DNA of 64,000 bases, from contig JAMPIQ010000002.1 of the NCBI GenBank assembly GCA_024699855.1, positions 5,580,001 to 5,644,000 of the forward strand. Direction: 5' to 3'. The translations under genes and the position numbers were made by a program. This DNA comes from Aphelenchoides besseyi. Its lineage: Eukaryota; Nematoda; Chromadorea; Rhabditida; Aphelenchoididae. Shown piece after piece: positions 13,575-24,600 of this stretch. The notes below the pieces were generated by a model that saw only the letters and a list, made by a program, of their open reading frames with translations, made no database searches and was not told the DNA's origin. Positions within the stretch are counted from its first letter, which is position 1. Each line of letters starts with the position of its first letter.

Positions 13575-13793
13575 TCACAAATTGGTAATCATTTGATTTT
13601 GATCGGGTGTTTGACGAAGAACATGAATGATCATTAGAAGCACGAGAAACGAACAAAAATTGAGAACTCCACCCACAAACATTGCCATCCAAATGTATCC
13701 TTTCGATGTGGCTGCTGCTTGAGTGCAATCAACTTCGGTACCCATAACAAGGCCAACCATATTGAGGAAAAAGAATAACGCAAGGGGAGACAT
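13575..13793 (-). CDS. small membrane protein, unknown
   Basis: A single reading frame of 72 aa from the ATG at 13791-13793. Residues 1-18 are a signal-like hydrophobic stretch (MSPLALFFFLNMVGLVMG), followed by a short loop with one Cys and a second long hydrophobic helix (MFVGGVLNFCSFLVLLMIIHV). No family is recognised. It lies convergent to QTRT2. The frame is open further upstream, and a 5' exon is possible. Moderate to low support. Confidence 0.35.
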   Translation of the reverse strand: MSPLALFFFLNMVGLVMGTEVDCTQAAATSKGYIWMAMFVGGVLNFCSFLVLLMIIHVLRQTPDQNQMITNL

Positions 13794-14127
13794 TTCGATA
13801 ACGACCGTTCTTGAAACTGTTCGTGTTTCAAATAAACAACCGTTAAAAGAAGTTGTTATATTCCTGAATGAGAATTTTGTTTTCAGACACAATCTGAATG
13901 AGTTTGAACGTATGTTCGTGGCGATCCGTAAGTTCATCGACAGTTCTTCCTAACCGTTAGGTTGATGTTCGTTCTGTGTTCTGTTCGATATTGTCGATCT
14001 CCATTTGTTGTTGTTGTTTGTTGAAATAAAAAGGTTGTTACAAGCGTTCTTTCATGTTTAATCCGGTTATGTACCGAGTACTTTAAGTCATTTACCCACT
14101 TTTTAAACCAATTGCCAATTGTGTTAG

Positions 14128-14711
14128 ATGCCACATCGGAACGTCAAATTGGACTCTCGATACGATTGGGTTGGACCTCCGGACGAAGTTTCGCGGATTC
14201 GACCAATAAGGTAAAGAACAGAAATTCAACAACAAAATTCATAAACGTTTAGATTTCGTCGATCAAATATTGTAAGCGAAGTTGAGCGAAAGTATTTGAA
14301 TGATCGAGAGGCTTTGAATGAGGTAACTGGTTTCGTTTCTCATTGAACTTACTGACGTGTTTAGTGGAATGCCAAATTTTGGCGTGAGCACAACAGAAAG
14401 TTCGAAGAAAAGAAAAACGAATTCGTGGAAAAGGTTATCGAACAAGTTGATTTCAATTTAGCAAAACTGTCTTTAGCAAAAGTCCAAACTTGGAATCATG
14501 GATCAAATTAAACCGAAAGAATGGTCCGAATTCTATCGTTCCTTTTTAAATGAGAATCAGAAGTCTCTGACTGCTTACAATACGTGAGTTATGTTTGTCG
14601 TACATTTTCCAATTCAAAATATTAAGCGAATGGTACAAACGAAATACGTCAATGATTATTCCGCAGATCAAAGTGAGCTTCCTACGTTTCCTCCGAATGT
14701 TCCGTAGGTGA
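14128..14711 (+). CDS. coa8: cytochrome c oxidase assembly factor 8 (COA8/APOPT1)
   Basis: Five exons (14128-14210, 14253-14322, 14365-14433, 14477-14583, 14627-14711) give 137 aa. The core matches the COA8 family in order: YDWVGPPDEVSRIRPI, an Arg/Glu-rich helix, EWNAKFWREHNRKFEEKK, SEFYRSFLNEN, and EWYKRN. COA8 is a mitochondrial factor that protects and assembles complex IV. No clear mitochondrial presequence is seen, so a 5' exon may be missing; a TTAG directly abuts the ATG and could be a trans- or cis-splice acceptor. A possible extra intron (14671-14708, GTGAGC..CGTAG) would give a different C-terminus. AATAAA lies at 14768. Confidence 0.85.
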
Positions 14712-14845
14712 TCGGCCTTCTAGTCAATTGTCTGTCTGACGGTCATTTTATGCAAACATGAAATTCGAATAAATGTGTACATTGAAGAGAATGTTGAATT
14801 GTTTTTGAAATTGGATTTCTAGTTGATCGGTTTTGCTCTTTCGAA

Positions 14846-16075
14846 ATGGGCGCGGCAAAGAACACATCTACGGACGACTCGCAGCATCCGACAGAAGGCG
14901 GATTTGGAGAAAAGATGCCATCGGATATGGTCAAATCTGTTCAAGTGGAGGGAACATTGGAGAAAGGCGAGCGAGTAGGTTGAATCGACAATTATCGTTC
15001 AATATCAATTTCAGTTGGGAGTTCTCATCTCGAAATCAATGCTTGTACTGCGCGTGGACTCGCCGGCATTGAGCGAGAAACTGAAGATCTGTGACTATAT
15101 TACTGCCGTCAACAATCAACCGATTACACGAAAAGACGTTTTTTACGAAATATTCTCAAAACTGAAGAAGACGGGTGGAACCGTAAATGTGATAGTCCTT
15201 CTAATATCAACTGTTTTATGTTCAGTTTGTGATCTCAATTCAACGTCCCATTTGGTCTTTGCCTGTTGAAAGAGTGGTAATTGGAGGCGAGCCAAATGAG
15301 GAATACAGTTACTTGCGAGCACTCTTCATTTTGTATCCCGGATCATGTCTTGGCATGTCTGTTAAAGGTTGTAATGGAAAGGTTACTTCACGATGCTTGA
15401 CTAACTGAAGCAAATTGTTCGTTTTCATAGGTTTACTTTACGTCTGTAGAACCCAATTCGATTGCCGGAATGTCTTGCTTGATCGGAGACTGTGTGGTGG
15501 AACTTAACGGCGAAGAAGTTCATAGCACAAGCGGTCAGTATTTTGACGGCCAATTGAATAAGTTGATTGTCTTTTAGCTTTCACCAGTCAAATCACGAAA
15601 TCGTTGAAAACGCACAAGATTGCAGTCTTGACGTTGGAACGACCGATCAATGCGATAGCAGTAAATACCGTTCGAGCAGCATTGTTGGCCGAAAAAAACG
15701 CTCTTTTTGATTCGCGTTTGGCTCCGGATGCGTCAAAAATTGGGGAAGAAGTGGCGAAACGATATATAAGCGGCTTCATGCAGTTTGAAGTCAAGCCAAT
15801 TCTGCGTTCTTCCAACGCAAATGGTCAGAATCCCAAGTAGGTTTGAAAGATATATAAAGATTATCTTAAGTTCGTTTAGTCGTCGTGTCACTATGCTACC
15901 GAATTGTCAAGATGTGACGATTGGTGGTGATCCGTTCAATCCGATCTTCTTACAACAAGTCAAAAAAGGCGATGAACCACGTATTGGTCAAGTGAACGCT
16001 CCAAATTCTAATTCAGCACAACGTCGAAACTCGAAAGAAAATTGCAACAACCAAAGTTTCGAAGCCGAAAAGTGA
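14846..16075 (+). CDS. two-PDZ-domain protein
   Basis: Six exons (14846-14974, 15015-15182, 15226-15381, 15431-15533, 15578-15836, 15880-16075) give 336 aa. The first PDZ domain spans roughly residues 35-110 (LGVLISKSMLVLRVD, LKICDYITAVNNQPI), and the second roughly 120-200 (CLGMSVKG, VYFTSVEPNSIAG, LIGDCVVELNGEEV). The C-terminal third is polar and Asn/Ser-rich. No catalytic domain or membrane segment is present, so it is probably an intracellular scaffold binding C-terminal tails of partners. The carboxylate-binding loops are atypical (LGVL and LGMS). The AATAAA follows the stop directly; the gene is convergent with the Kunitz-like gene. Confidence 0.72.
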
Positions 16076-16132
16076 TTTCAAATAAACGAGGAAATTTATT
16101 GGACTTAATAAACGAATAAGAACAGAAAAAGT

Positions 16133-17140
16133 TTAAAGAATTCCACGCTTACGTTGTTCATCGACCGAATAGCAGTAGAGCTAAAAGAAGTTAGAGATCG
16201 ACCTCAGAATTTCCGTTTACCTCGCATTCTTGTTTGGTTCGAGGCGAACGCCAGAGATTGAAGTCGAGTTCGGCGCAGTAGGGGAAAATGTAGGGCTCAC
16301 ATTGATCGGTGTTCGTGAATCGATTTACCTAAAATTTTTCTGTGTTGCCTTCGATTAGAAAGTAAATTGCGGTTTTTGTGCAACGAAAACTTCCGATCGG
16401 GTTTGCGTGCTGTCCACTCGCTTTCCGTTGAGTGATGAGTGTCATAAGAAAACTGGTTTTGGAATGCGAAACCGCAAGGAACGCACCTGCTGGACGCAAA
16501 GCCGTAATTTACAACCCATTACGAATTGCATGCTCCCAAGACTGGTAATCACGTTACGACGGAGGTCGCGCTTTAAATCTCAGACGACAATCATTTCTCT
16601 AATCTCTTAAGTAAGAGAAAGTGAATCGCGGATAAAAACATTTCAAGCCGATCGTTTAATTCAAAAAAATCGTCACACAACTTACCCTTCGGAACCATCG
16701 ATGAACTTTCTGTGCGGGGTCTCGTGTGTTCACTGTGATGTTTGGACAACCGTTAACGATCAGATCGTGCCACAAAATAAATGGCATCGGATCACAACCA
16801 CCTTAAAAAACATTGAAAGTAAAAACTAATGGTGCAGCTTAAATCTTGTGTTATACCCAAAGAACATCTTTTGGATAGAAATGAACTTACGAGCTGGTGA
16901 ACCAATTGGACAAGCACACAACTAAACGAATAACTTTTGACCACTGAGTTCGATCTCTCTGCTCACCTGACATCCATTTCGTTCAGTCACAACTGCACAA
17001 TCCAATCCAGTGCACAACATTGGCGGACAGTTCTCAACAATCAGTTTCCCCAAATCAGCAATAATCTGTCCCTGACGTTGTTGAGCATAAACGGCAATCA
17101 GTGCGGCCGTGAAGCCCAAAGTCGCTAACAGAACACGCAT
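16133..17140 (-). CDS. secreted Kunitz-like inhibitor protein
   Basis: Five exons on the minus strand (16967-17140, 16891-16921, 16686-16801, 16221-16328, 16133-16180) give 158 aa. A signal peptide (MRVLLATLGFTAALIAVYAQ) is followed by a Cys-rich middle with a C-x2-C..GCQLCACP antistasin-like stretch. A C-terminal block with Kunitz/BPTI spacing at its end reads aromatic RWF, QCEPYIFPYC (C-x7-C), then C-x3-C in ECELYC. The third-to-sixth cysteines fit the family; the first pair is spaced unusually. It is likely secreted and may inhibit serine proteases, though the reactive-site residue is uncertain. One intron (16329-16685) is far longer than usual here. The 3' end converges with the PDZ gene. 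Confidence 0.6.
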
Positions 17141-17571
17141 TACACGAGCACTGTATTCTAAATTTACGAAAAGATCAATAAGTAAGTTCAATTTTTAATG
17201 AAAAACCGATATCCGGTCACAATGGCGAAATCTAAACGTCACCGTTTTCATCACTTAACGGATTACAAACGGCAATCTCCAGAAAACGCGTCGATAAGTG
17301 TTGTCGTTCATCAAATCGCCGTTTCTTTGCGGTTCAACGGACGGCGGCAAAACGACGGGCGGAGTGAAAGCAAATCGCGCGATGTCGACGAAAGTTTTTT
17401 GGCTTCACAATAGCACACAAATCGAAGAAACCGCCCACTCATTGAACCCGTCCGCCACACACATCCGAGTTTGTTGTTCCACAAATACATTCCTTTGTAA
17501 TGTTTTATTCGTAATCAAAATTTTGTAAAAATAAAAACCGGGAAATAACCGTAATATTCGAAACTGCTACG

Positions 17572-19204
17572 TTACACACGAGAACTATCATTTCGAGTGT
17601 AGAAGAGAATGAACGCATTAGAACTCTAAACTTCGAATTAGGACGATTCGTGAGAGGGTTTCATGCCTGTGGATGATCTTTGAATGTAACCGTCTGATCA
17701 TCGAAATTCAACCATGATCCTCGTTCACTTCGTAACATCGATGTGTAATGTCCGCCGTTAAGTTGGCCAAAATGATACTAAAACAACGGTATTATACGCT
17801 CACTTGCAACTTCTTGTACCGTGATTGCATAAAGTTGGTACTTTGTCTTTCGTCTAAACGTCTCTGGAGACTGTGGATCCAAGTAGTTTTTCATGTCGAT
17901 GTCGCCAATTTGGATTTCGGTGTTGTTTTTGTACAAATCGGCGTTGTTTTGTGCGAAACGCTTCAGACAAATCACCAAAACTTCCGGAAGTTTCCAAATT
18001 TTTGTGGATCGTTTTGTGCGTTGTCGACATCTACACTTTTCGCATGTCCAAGTACCATCCAATGGCTGAAGAAGCAGAACTAGCAGCTAATTTTGCATCC
18101 TTCAACATACCGTGTCATCGTAATGACTCGCCAAGCAATGATCCAATCGCGGCATGTTTCCATCGACCAACTCCAGGATCACTTGTGGAGTCTCTTCAAA
18201 CTTAACGGATTGCATTCTACAGTAATTACACGGGATTTTCGAGACGGTTTGTAACTTAAATGCAAAAACATTGAACAGAATAGTAAAAGAAAATTTACGT
18301 AAAAAATGTTCATGATCTGCGAGGATGCCCATCGTTTCGTGTATTCCATTTCGTAGATTGTCGCTTGTAACAATATGTTAGAGCCGTGAAAATTCTGCAC
18401 GAACGGTGAACGAGCGTTTCTCGAGACCTAAAACCAAAGTCTTTTGATGGTGAAGAGTTCGATCTCACGTTATTCATGTCATCGTGCATCGCATCCAAAA
18501 GTGACATCAGAAACTCTCGAGCATCGTGTTGATTTTTGTCACGCATTCCCGGATTGACTCTACTCGTGAATGTGTCCTGCAAACGACTTCTAAAACACTT
18601 TTCATTAAAAGATTCTCACCCAGAAGCTCTCTGGACAAATCGAAATGAAGTCTCCACTCCACGCAGCGTCCATCAACGCACCAAAACTCGCAACAATGGC
18701 ACCGTGCGTCTTACCGATCGCATCGCTATAAATTCGAAACTACTCAGGAATGATACCAATGAACATACGAGTTGAGATACTTTTCGTAATTTCGATTCAG
18801 AAAAATTTCTTTTATTTGTGGAAGATGGATCAACACTTGCACCACACAATTCATGTAGCACGTGTTGTGCAGGTTTCGCAACCCAGTGCATCCCCGGTAC
18901 TAAATCAAAACAATAAGAAAGACACGAGAATGCAATGGAACTAACGACTCTTCCGCGAGTCGAGTAGTTGCTGTTATAAATGTTCTGCTTTGTGATCATG
19001 TAAATGTTGTCGACATTTTCGTAGTATCTAAAATTCAGAGTCACTTGACGGATATTAAAGGATAACTCACTGAGCGTAAACCAGATTTTGAGGTTTTAGA
19101 ATCCGAGGAGGAATTTTCGGTCTGACATTTTGACTTTGCAGAAATCGTCTAAATACAAGCTTTGCGATGGAGAAAAAAGTGAAAACTTACGATCTCGACG
19201 ACAT
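17572..19204 (-). CDS. ubiquitin carboxyl-terminal hydrolase, USP2/USP8-like
   Basis: Eleven exons on the minus strand (first codon 19202-19204, last exon 17572-17625) give 405 aa, essentially one USP catalytic domain. The cysteine box is GLRNLHNTCYMN, with the usual Gly before Asn-Thr-Cys replaced by His. The NQHDAREFLMSLLDAMHDD block, two CxxC zinc pairs (CNYC, CEKC), IWKLPEVLVICLKRF, the histidine box LNGGHYTSM, and the WLNFDD and FILFYTR ends are all present. It should therefore cleave ubiquitin from substrates. One intron appears to have a GC donor (GCATGA at 17660) and another is only 31 nt (18726-18756). An insertion of about 27 residues sits between the FxG segment and the first zinc CxxC. 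Confidence 0.85.
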
Positions 19205-19497
19205 TTCAACGAATTCAACGCTTCAGCAAAAAGCCCTCGGAAAGCATCAGCAGGTGAACGAAAATGTTGACCACAGAGAAAAGGTGCTCTGCAAGTGATG
19301 GTGTTTCCCCTTCGCAAAAGAATGCGCTACAAACACAATAGTAAAAGAAGTGAACATCAGACCTATAGGTTGCTATCTCAATGCGCGCACGTAAACCAAT
19401 TAGATTTTGAATTTTTTTCGTCGAATATCGATTTCTGTTGATTTCTTTTAATCGCCGATGTGCACGTGTTCCATTGAATTTGATCGTTTTTTCAGGA

Positions 19498-20054
19498 ATG
19501 CGAATTGGAATTCTGACGATTAGTGACACGTGTGCCAAGGATGCCAGTGCCGATCGAAGTGGACCGGAGCTGCGGAGATGTTTGCAAGAGACCGAACAAT
19601 TCAAAGATTGTACGTTTGACTCGGGAATTGTGTCCGACGATGTTGAGAAGATCGAAAAGTGGTTACGTGAACATTTGGAATCAACGGATTTTATTCTCAC
19701 AACCGGTGGTACGGGATTCTCGCCTCGAGATGTAACGCCCGAAGCAACACGTCGAGTGATTGAACGACCATGTCCAGGAATCGTTGTTGCTCTTCTTCAA
19801 TCCGGTCTTAATCAAACGTCCTTGGCCGCCTTAAGTCGACAGGAAGCTGGTGAGGAAATCGACTGAAAACTTTGAGCTATTAAGCGTCTTCAGGCATTGC
19901 GGGTCGTTGTCTTATCATCAATTTACCCGGTAGTGTGAAGGCGTGTCGTGAAAGTGTTCCGGTTTTGGTTCCCATTCTTCCACATGCTGTTTCTCTTCTG
20001 CGCAATGATTTAAGCAAAATTCGGAGTGTACATGAAAGTGAACAGAAGAAATAA
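19498..20054 (+). CDS. moc-2: molybdopterin adenylyltransferase (MogA / gephyrin N-domain)
   Basis: Two exons (19498-19849, 19894-20054) give 170 aa, the size of a stand-alone MogA/MoaB-fold protein. It adenylylates molybdopterin in molybdenum cofactor synthesis. Visible signatures are RIGILTISDTCAKDASADRSGP, the TTGGTGFSPRDVTPEA motif, a CPGI segment, SRQEAG..GRCLIINLPGS, and a final LPHAV-LL. These match gephyrin's N-terminal domain closely. A TTTTTTCAG lies two bases before the ATG, fitting a trans-splice acceptor. The symbol follows the C. elegans naming of the stand-alone enzyme and is inferred by homology only. Confidence 0.9.
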
Positions 20055-21632
20055 ACGTTATTTGTCAATGTAAAGAGTACGATTGAAAGTTTAAAATGGC
20101 CAGAGAATACTGTTAGGTTGCGTGTCAATGAATGTCTTTTGTTCATTTTTCTTCACGCACGTCGTTGTATTAGAAATCTTAACTTTGCGTTTATTCAATG
20201 AAGACCTCAGTTGCACCGGAAAGATAAAATTGCAAAGACGTCAAGATCGTTTTTGGTTTATTTGCCAAGAAATTGGAGGACAAATGGAACAGTATTTAAT
20301 ATATATATTGAGCTTTATATTGGTAACACACGGTTAACTGTCCTTCAAATTAGTTCATTTGAAGCTGTCGCACTATTTGTTGAACATACTGAAGTTGGTC
20401 GGATATCCATTTTGGTTTGTGCTTTGATATAACACTCATATTTTTTCGGATTTGACCGTTTTGCCTTTTGTTTGTTGGGCTATGAGATTTGAGCGGCTGA
20501 GTACACGAAGACCTCTCGATTGTGGTCGTGAGTTCAGTTTGTTAAAAGTTGGAAAACAAAACGAAGAAGGTTGAAGAGGAAAACACAAAAATTCTGCGAT
20601 TCCTTTCTCTCCGGGGAACATTTCCATTCTCTTACGCATATTACATCGAGACGAGGGCCATCGCCAAACCATATCGCTACAGCTCAGTAACGTCGACGAC
20701 CCTCGTTCCACCGTTTCGTTTTGTCGCCTTTTCCAATTCAGGGGTAGGTGCTGAAGCAGGAGAAGAAAACAATTCGAATAGTTGCAACTTCAAATGAGCT
20801 GCGTAATACCCGAGATTAAAAGTTACAATTGATATTGAGTTCGATATTGGCGTCCACACTAGGTCGACTGTTATGCCAATTTGCACTCAATGACAATTCA
20901 GCGTGAAGTTGAATAAGCAAAATTTGTGACACTTTTTCACTGGTTGTGGACAAGTTCGTGTGTTTTTTCATCGTTCCGCACGCTTTAATGATCGTTTATA
21001 AATTCAGATGCACTTCAAGACAGCACGCTTTTCAAACTCTTTAAACATTTACGCGCGATGTTGCGAGACTTCATGGCTCTTAAGCATTTGAATTTCATGA
21101 TACTTGACGTTCTTGGATTCGTTTTAATCGGCAAGTCAGATGTGTGACGTGAAACCACTCGACTGGTCGCCTTTCTGTCCCCAAGAGACGTTCAGGTGAA
21201 AGTCAACGAAAGTCAAACTGCAAAAGTGCGACGAGTCTCCGACTATGATGCTCACGAATTGCCGTCCCACCTCCCCGATTTAGAAGGGCGGACCAAAACG
21301 TTCGTGACCATTGGGGCGGTTGTCGGCTTCGTTTTTCCATCGTTGTACGGCATTTAGTTGGGTTTGACCAGCGGAATTGACAACGTTTCCGCCGATGCGT
21401 ACGATCGAGTCCATCGGAGTTGCGTGTCGTCGAATCTGAAAACGTCGAATTGTTTTTATTCTCTTCATCACACTCAGAAATTCTTTTCGCAAAGACAATT
21501 TGCTGTATAGTCAGAAGAGTTGTTGTTTTTTGAACCGTGAGAATTCGAACACAAATAGCTGCGAGATTCACGTGCCAAGATTTGACAGTTTAGACTCGGG
21601 GGTCATTGCTTGTACTTTAGTGTCCATGTAGA
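20055..21632. other. intergenic, no supported gene
   Basis: About 1.6 kb upstream of the first Cys-loop receptor. Several open frames on both strands (for example 20549-20797 plus, 21203-21571 minus) lack domain resemblance. Probably regulatory sequence of the channel gene. Confidence 0.45.
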
Positions 21633-24600
21633 ATGCAACAGGCGAGTAAAGCGGTTAGTGATTTCAACTCATCACAACCCCGTCGTTGGGTGCATAGAAG
21701 AAGACGAAGATGGTTGATGATCATGCAGTCGATTTGCTTTGGATTAACCGTTGCAGCAACAATGGCAAATGAGCAGCTAGTCACTCAGACAACAACCGCA
21801 ACACAACCACATCCTCATCGACACCATTTCTTTCGACATGCCAATTCCTCTTCAGAGACTCCGATCAATTCCAATGAATTAAGTTCAGAAAATGAAATTG
21901 GACGTCATCCACGTAGCACCTTCGATGATCCAACTTCAGAAGCGAATTATCGATCTTTACGGAGAAAAGAAGTTCCCGTGAACTATCGACTATATCACGA
22001 TATTCTACGGTGTGTTTTCGCTTCCATTCACATTCTAAGTTACACTTCAGTAATTACGACAAGTCGGCTCGACCAACAAGACATCCTAGCCAAGTCATCC
22101 GTGTTTCAGCATCGGCGTTTATGTATCAAGCAAGTGGTTTCAGATGAGCATCAATCGTAAAATTCTCATAATCTCAAGCTTCTTAAACTTTGCAAGCTCT
22201 TGAGATTATGATAATTGACGATCTTTGCTTATTTCCACGTGTTTAGATTTTTAAATTGGTGAGTTTTGTTTCTTCAAGCATTTAACGTGAAAAATGTTCT
22301 TTGTTCCTTTAAAAGACAAAAGACCCGAAGAATCTCTTTAGCCAAATTTTCAGTACTCACGTCACAGTTCTCGTTTCCATTGTTTGGTTGATCTGCGTGT
22401 GAAACGAGGCAGACCGATAAAATGAGCTTCAAATTACTCTTTGTTCTGTAGCCGAATAGCAATTTCGAATTTCGATTTCAAAACTGATTTCGCAAACCGT
22501 CTCCCGGCTGAAATTTCGTCGTCAAGTTTTTTCGAGAACATTTGAATGCTATTCGCAAAAACATAATCAAACAACTCAACATACTAAGAAGCAAAATCAC
22601 AATTTCAGGATGCCGTGGCCAACACTATTTCGCTGTCCGGGAGCTTCGAATTGGTGAGTGAAAAGATACGACGGTTTTCAAAGACAATTGTTCTACGCGC
22701 TGCAAACCTATACGTCTATTTGTTTTTGGAAGTTTACGCTTAATGGGTTTCGTTTCGCATTCAAAATTCAAATAAGTTCGATAAGTGGTCTTCGATTAAA
22801 CGAAATCGTTTCGTGTGTTTCGCTCTTTTGCCATTCGTTCCAATCAAAACTACTCGCTCTTCCAAAGTTGTTTTGTTTAAACGTCTGAAACGTCGTTTTG
22901 CCTGAAAACTAAGTACACGATACTGTTAATTGCGACGCTCTTACCTGCGATAGAAAACCATCGTGCATTTGCAATTTTCGTGTCAATTGCAATTCAATTT
23001 GCGTACCCATCAAAACTCCCTCCTCAATCGTCGAAATACCTAAGTAAATGGATAAAAGAAACTGCTCACATTCTTTACCTGTGTTACTGACAAGCTCGAT
23101 GGCCACTTGGTTGTACTTATGAGTCTCGTTCTTGTCCACATTTTCGCTAATTGACCTCATAGAAATGAATCCGAGCTCATTATATACATCGGAACCATTT
23201 AACGATTGAGCAATGACACTTAATTACTTGGTGTAAGATCTTTACGTTGCTAAATGTCTCAAAAAACAAGTTTTCTTCCGCTTGTCCATCAGTTAAAATG
23301 AAAAGAAAGTCCAAACTTCATATCTGCGTTGGCTCATAAAAAGTACTATACGCTATTTTAAGTTGGATAGTAAATCGGCAGTTGTGGATGAGTCAATTCA
23401 CGACTTTAATGGAGCGCAATAAACTGTCTAAACAAAGCAGATCTTCATGGTATTTTTGGACAAAAACTCGTAAAACTGTTAAATGCAAGACTTTTTGAAT
23501 CAAAATCAAATGTTTTGACATCTTTTGTCTTTCAAATGCAAACAAAATGAAGTCACAAAACATACCTGATGTTCAGCGTTGGCCGGTCGAACATGTTGAC
23601 TGCCGCTGTCTGGATGTTCACTATCTCCACGTATCCCGAGCGATAGCTTGTGGGTGATGGAAAGCGAACACGACTGTTGACTTCTGTTTCCCAGAGTCCA
23701 ACTATCCATTCCAACGATTCTAATGCTGGAGGCAAGGGATCGAGAAGAACTGTTATTAAGACATGACGAATGCTCAATCGTAAAGGTCACCTTTTCCATT
23801 GCTTTGACATCGTGAACAAGAAAGAGCACAGTTGTCAGTGAAAAACGCTATTGCCCAATTACATCGACCTTCCAATTTCCATTGCTTGCATGAATGATAG
23901 ACATCCTGACACGGACCTAAAAACTAACATAATCCCGACACAAGAGAACAGAACTTACGTTGACATTTGATTCCCATTCGTCCTGTGATACAACGACAAC
24001 GATTACCGGTTCTAAGCGATTCACAATGAGCGGATGCCGATCCACAGTCCAATTCTTGTGTTTCAAGTTGACAGTGATCGAAAGCTAAGCTTCGGTTAAA
24101 ATTCGCAGTAACCCAAACTTACAATTCGACTTCTCCTTTGTTGCCGATTGTCCCAAACTAAAAAGTGAGAAAAGAAGAAGCATTTTCATGAGCATTTTCG
24201 TATCAGCAGTCGAATTCTCATTTACGATTTCCTACGAAAAGTTTTCATGTTTCTTTGTTTATTGTTTGTTTTCGCCCTATAAGCGCAATTTTTAATTACG
24301 TACAATGTCATTTGATTCGTTTCTTTTGGGCTTCCGTTCGCCATGCGGTTTGGATTACAAAACCCGAACTTGTTCCATTGACTCATTTTGACTCGTCATT
24401 CTCGGAGGACACATTCCGAAAAGTTCAGCTTCGAGGAGAAGTACTCCATCATCATTGAGACGTCAGTCGGCGACGACTTCCAACAAAAACTATGCTTTTG
24501 CAAATAAGCAACAATACCACAAAATCTGAATGAAATCACATTGATCTTTGTTTTTTAGTACTGGCAAGACGAGTGGTTGAAATGGAATCCGGAGAAGTAT

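Noticed and set aside
20549..20797. 82-codon plus-strand frame
   Set aside because: No homology pattern; embedded in noncoding upstream DNA of the channel gene.
21203..21571. 122-codon minus-strand frame upstream of the first channel
   Set aside because: Basic low-information sequence overlapped by a second open frame; no acceptor or signal peptide.
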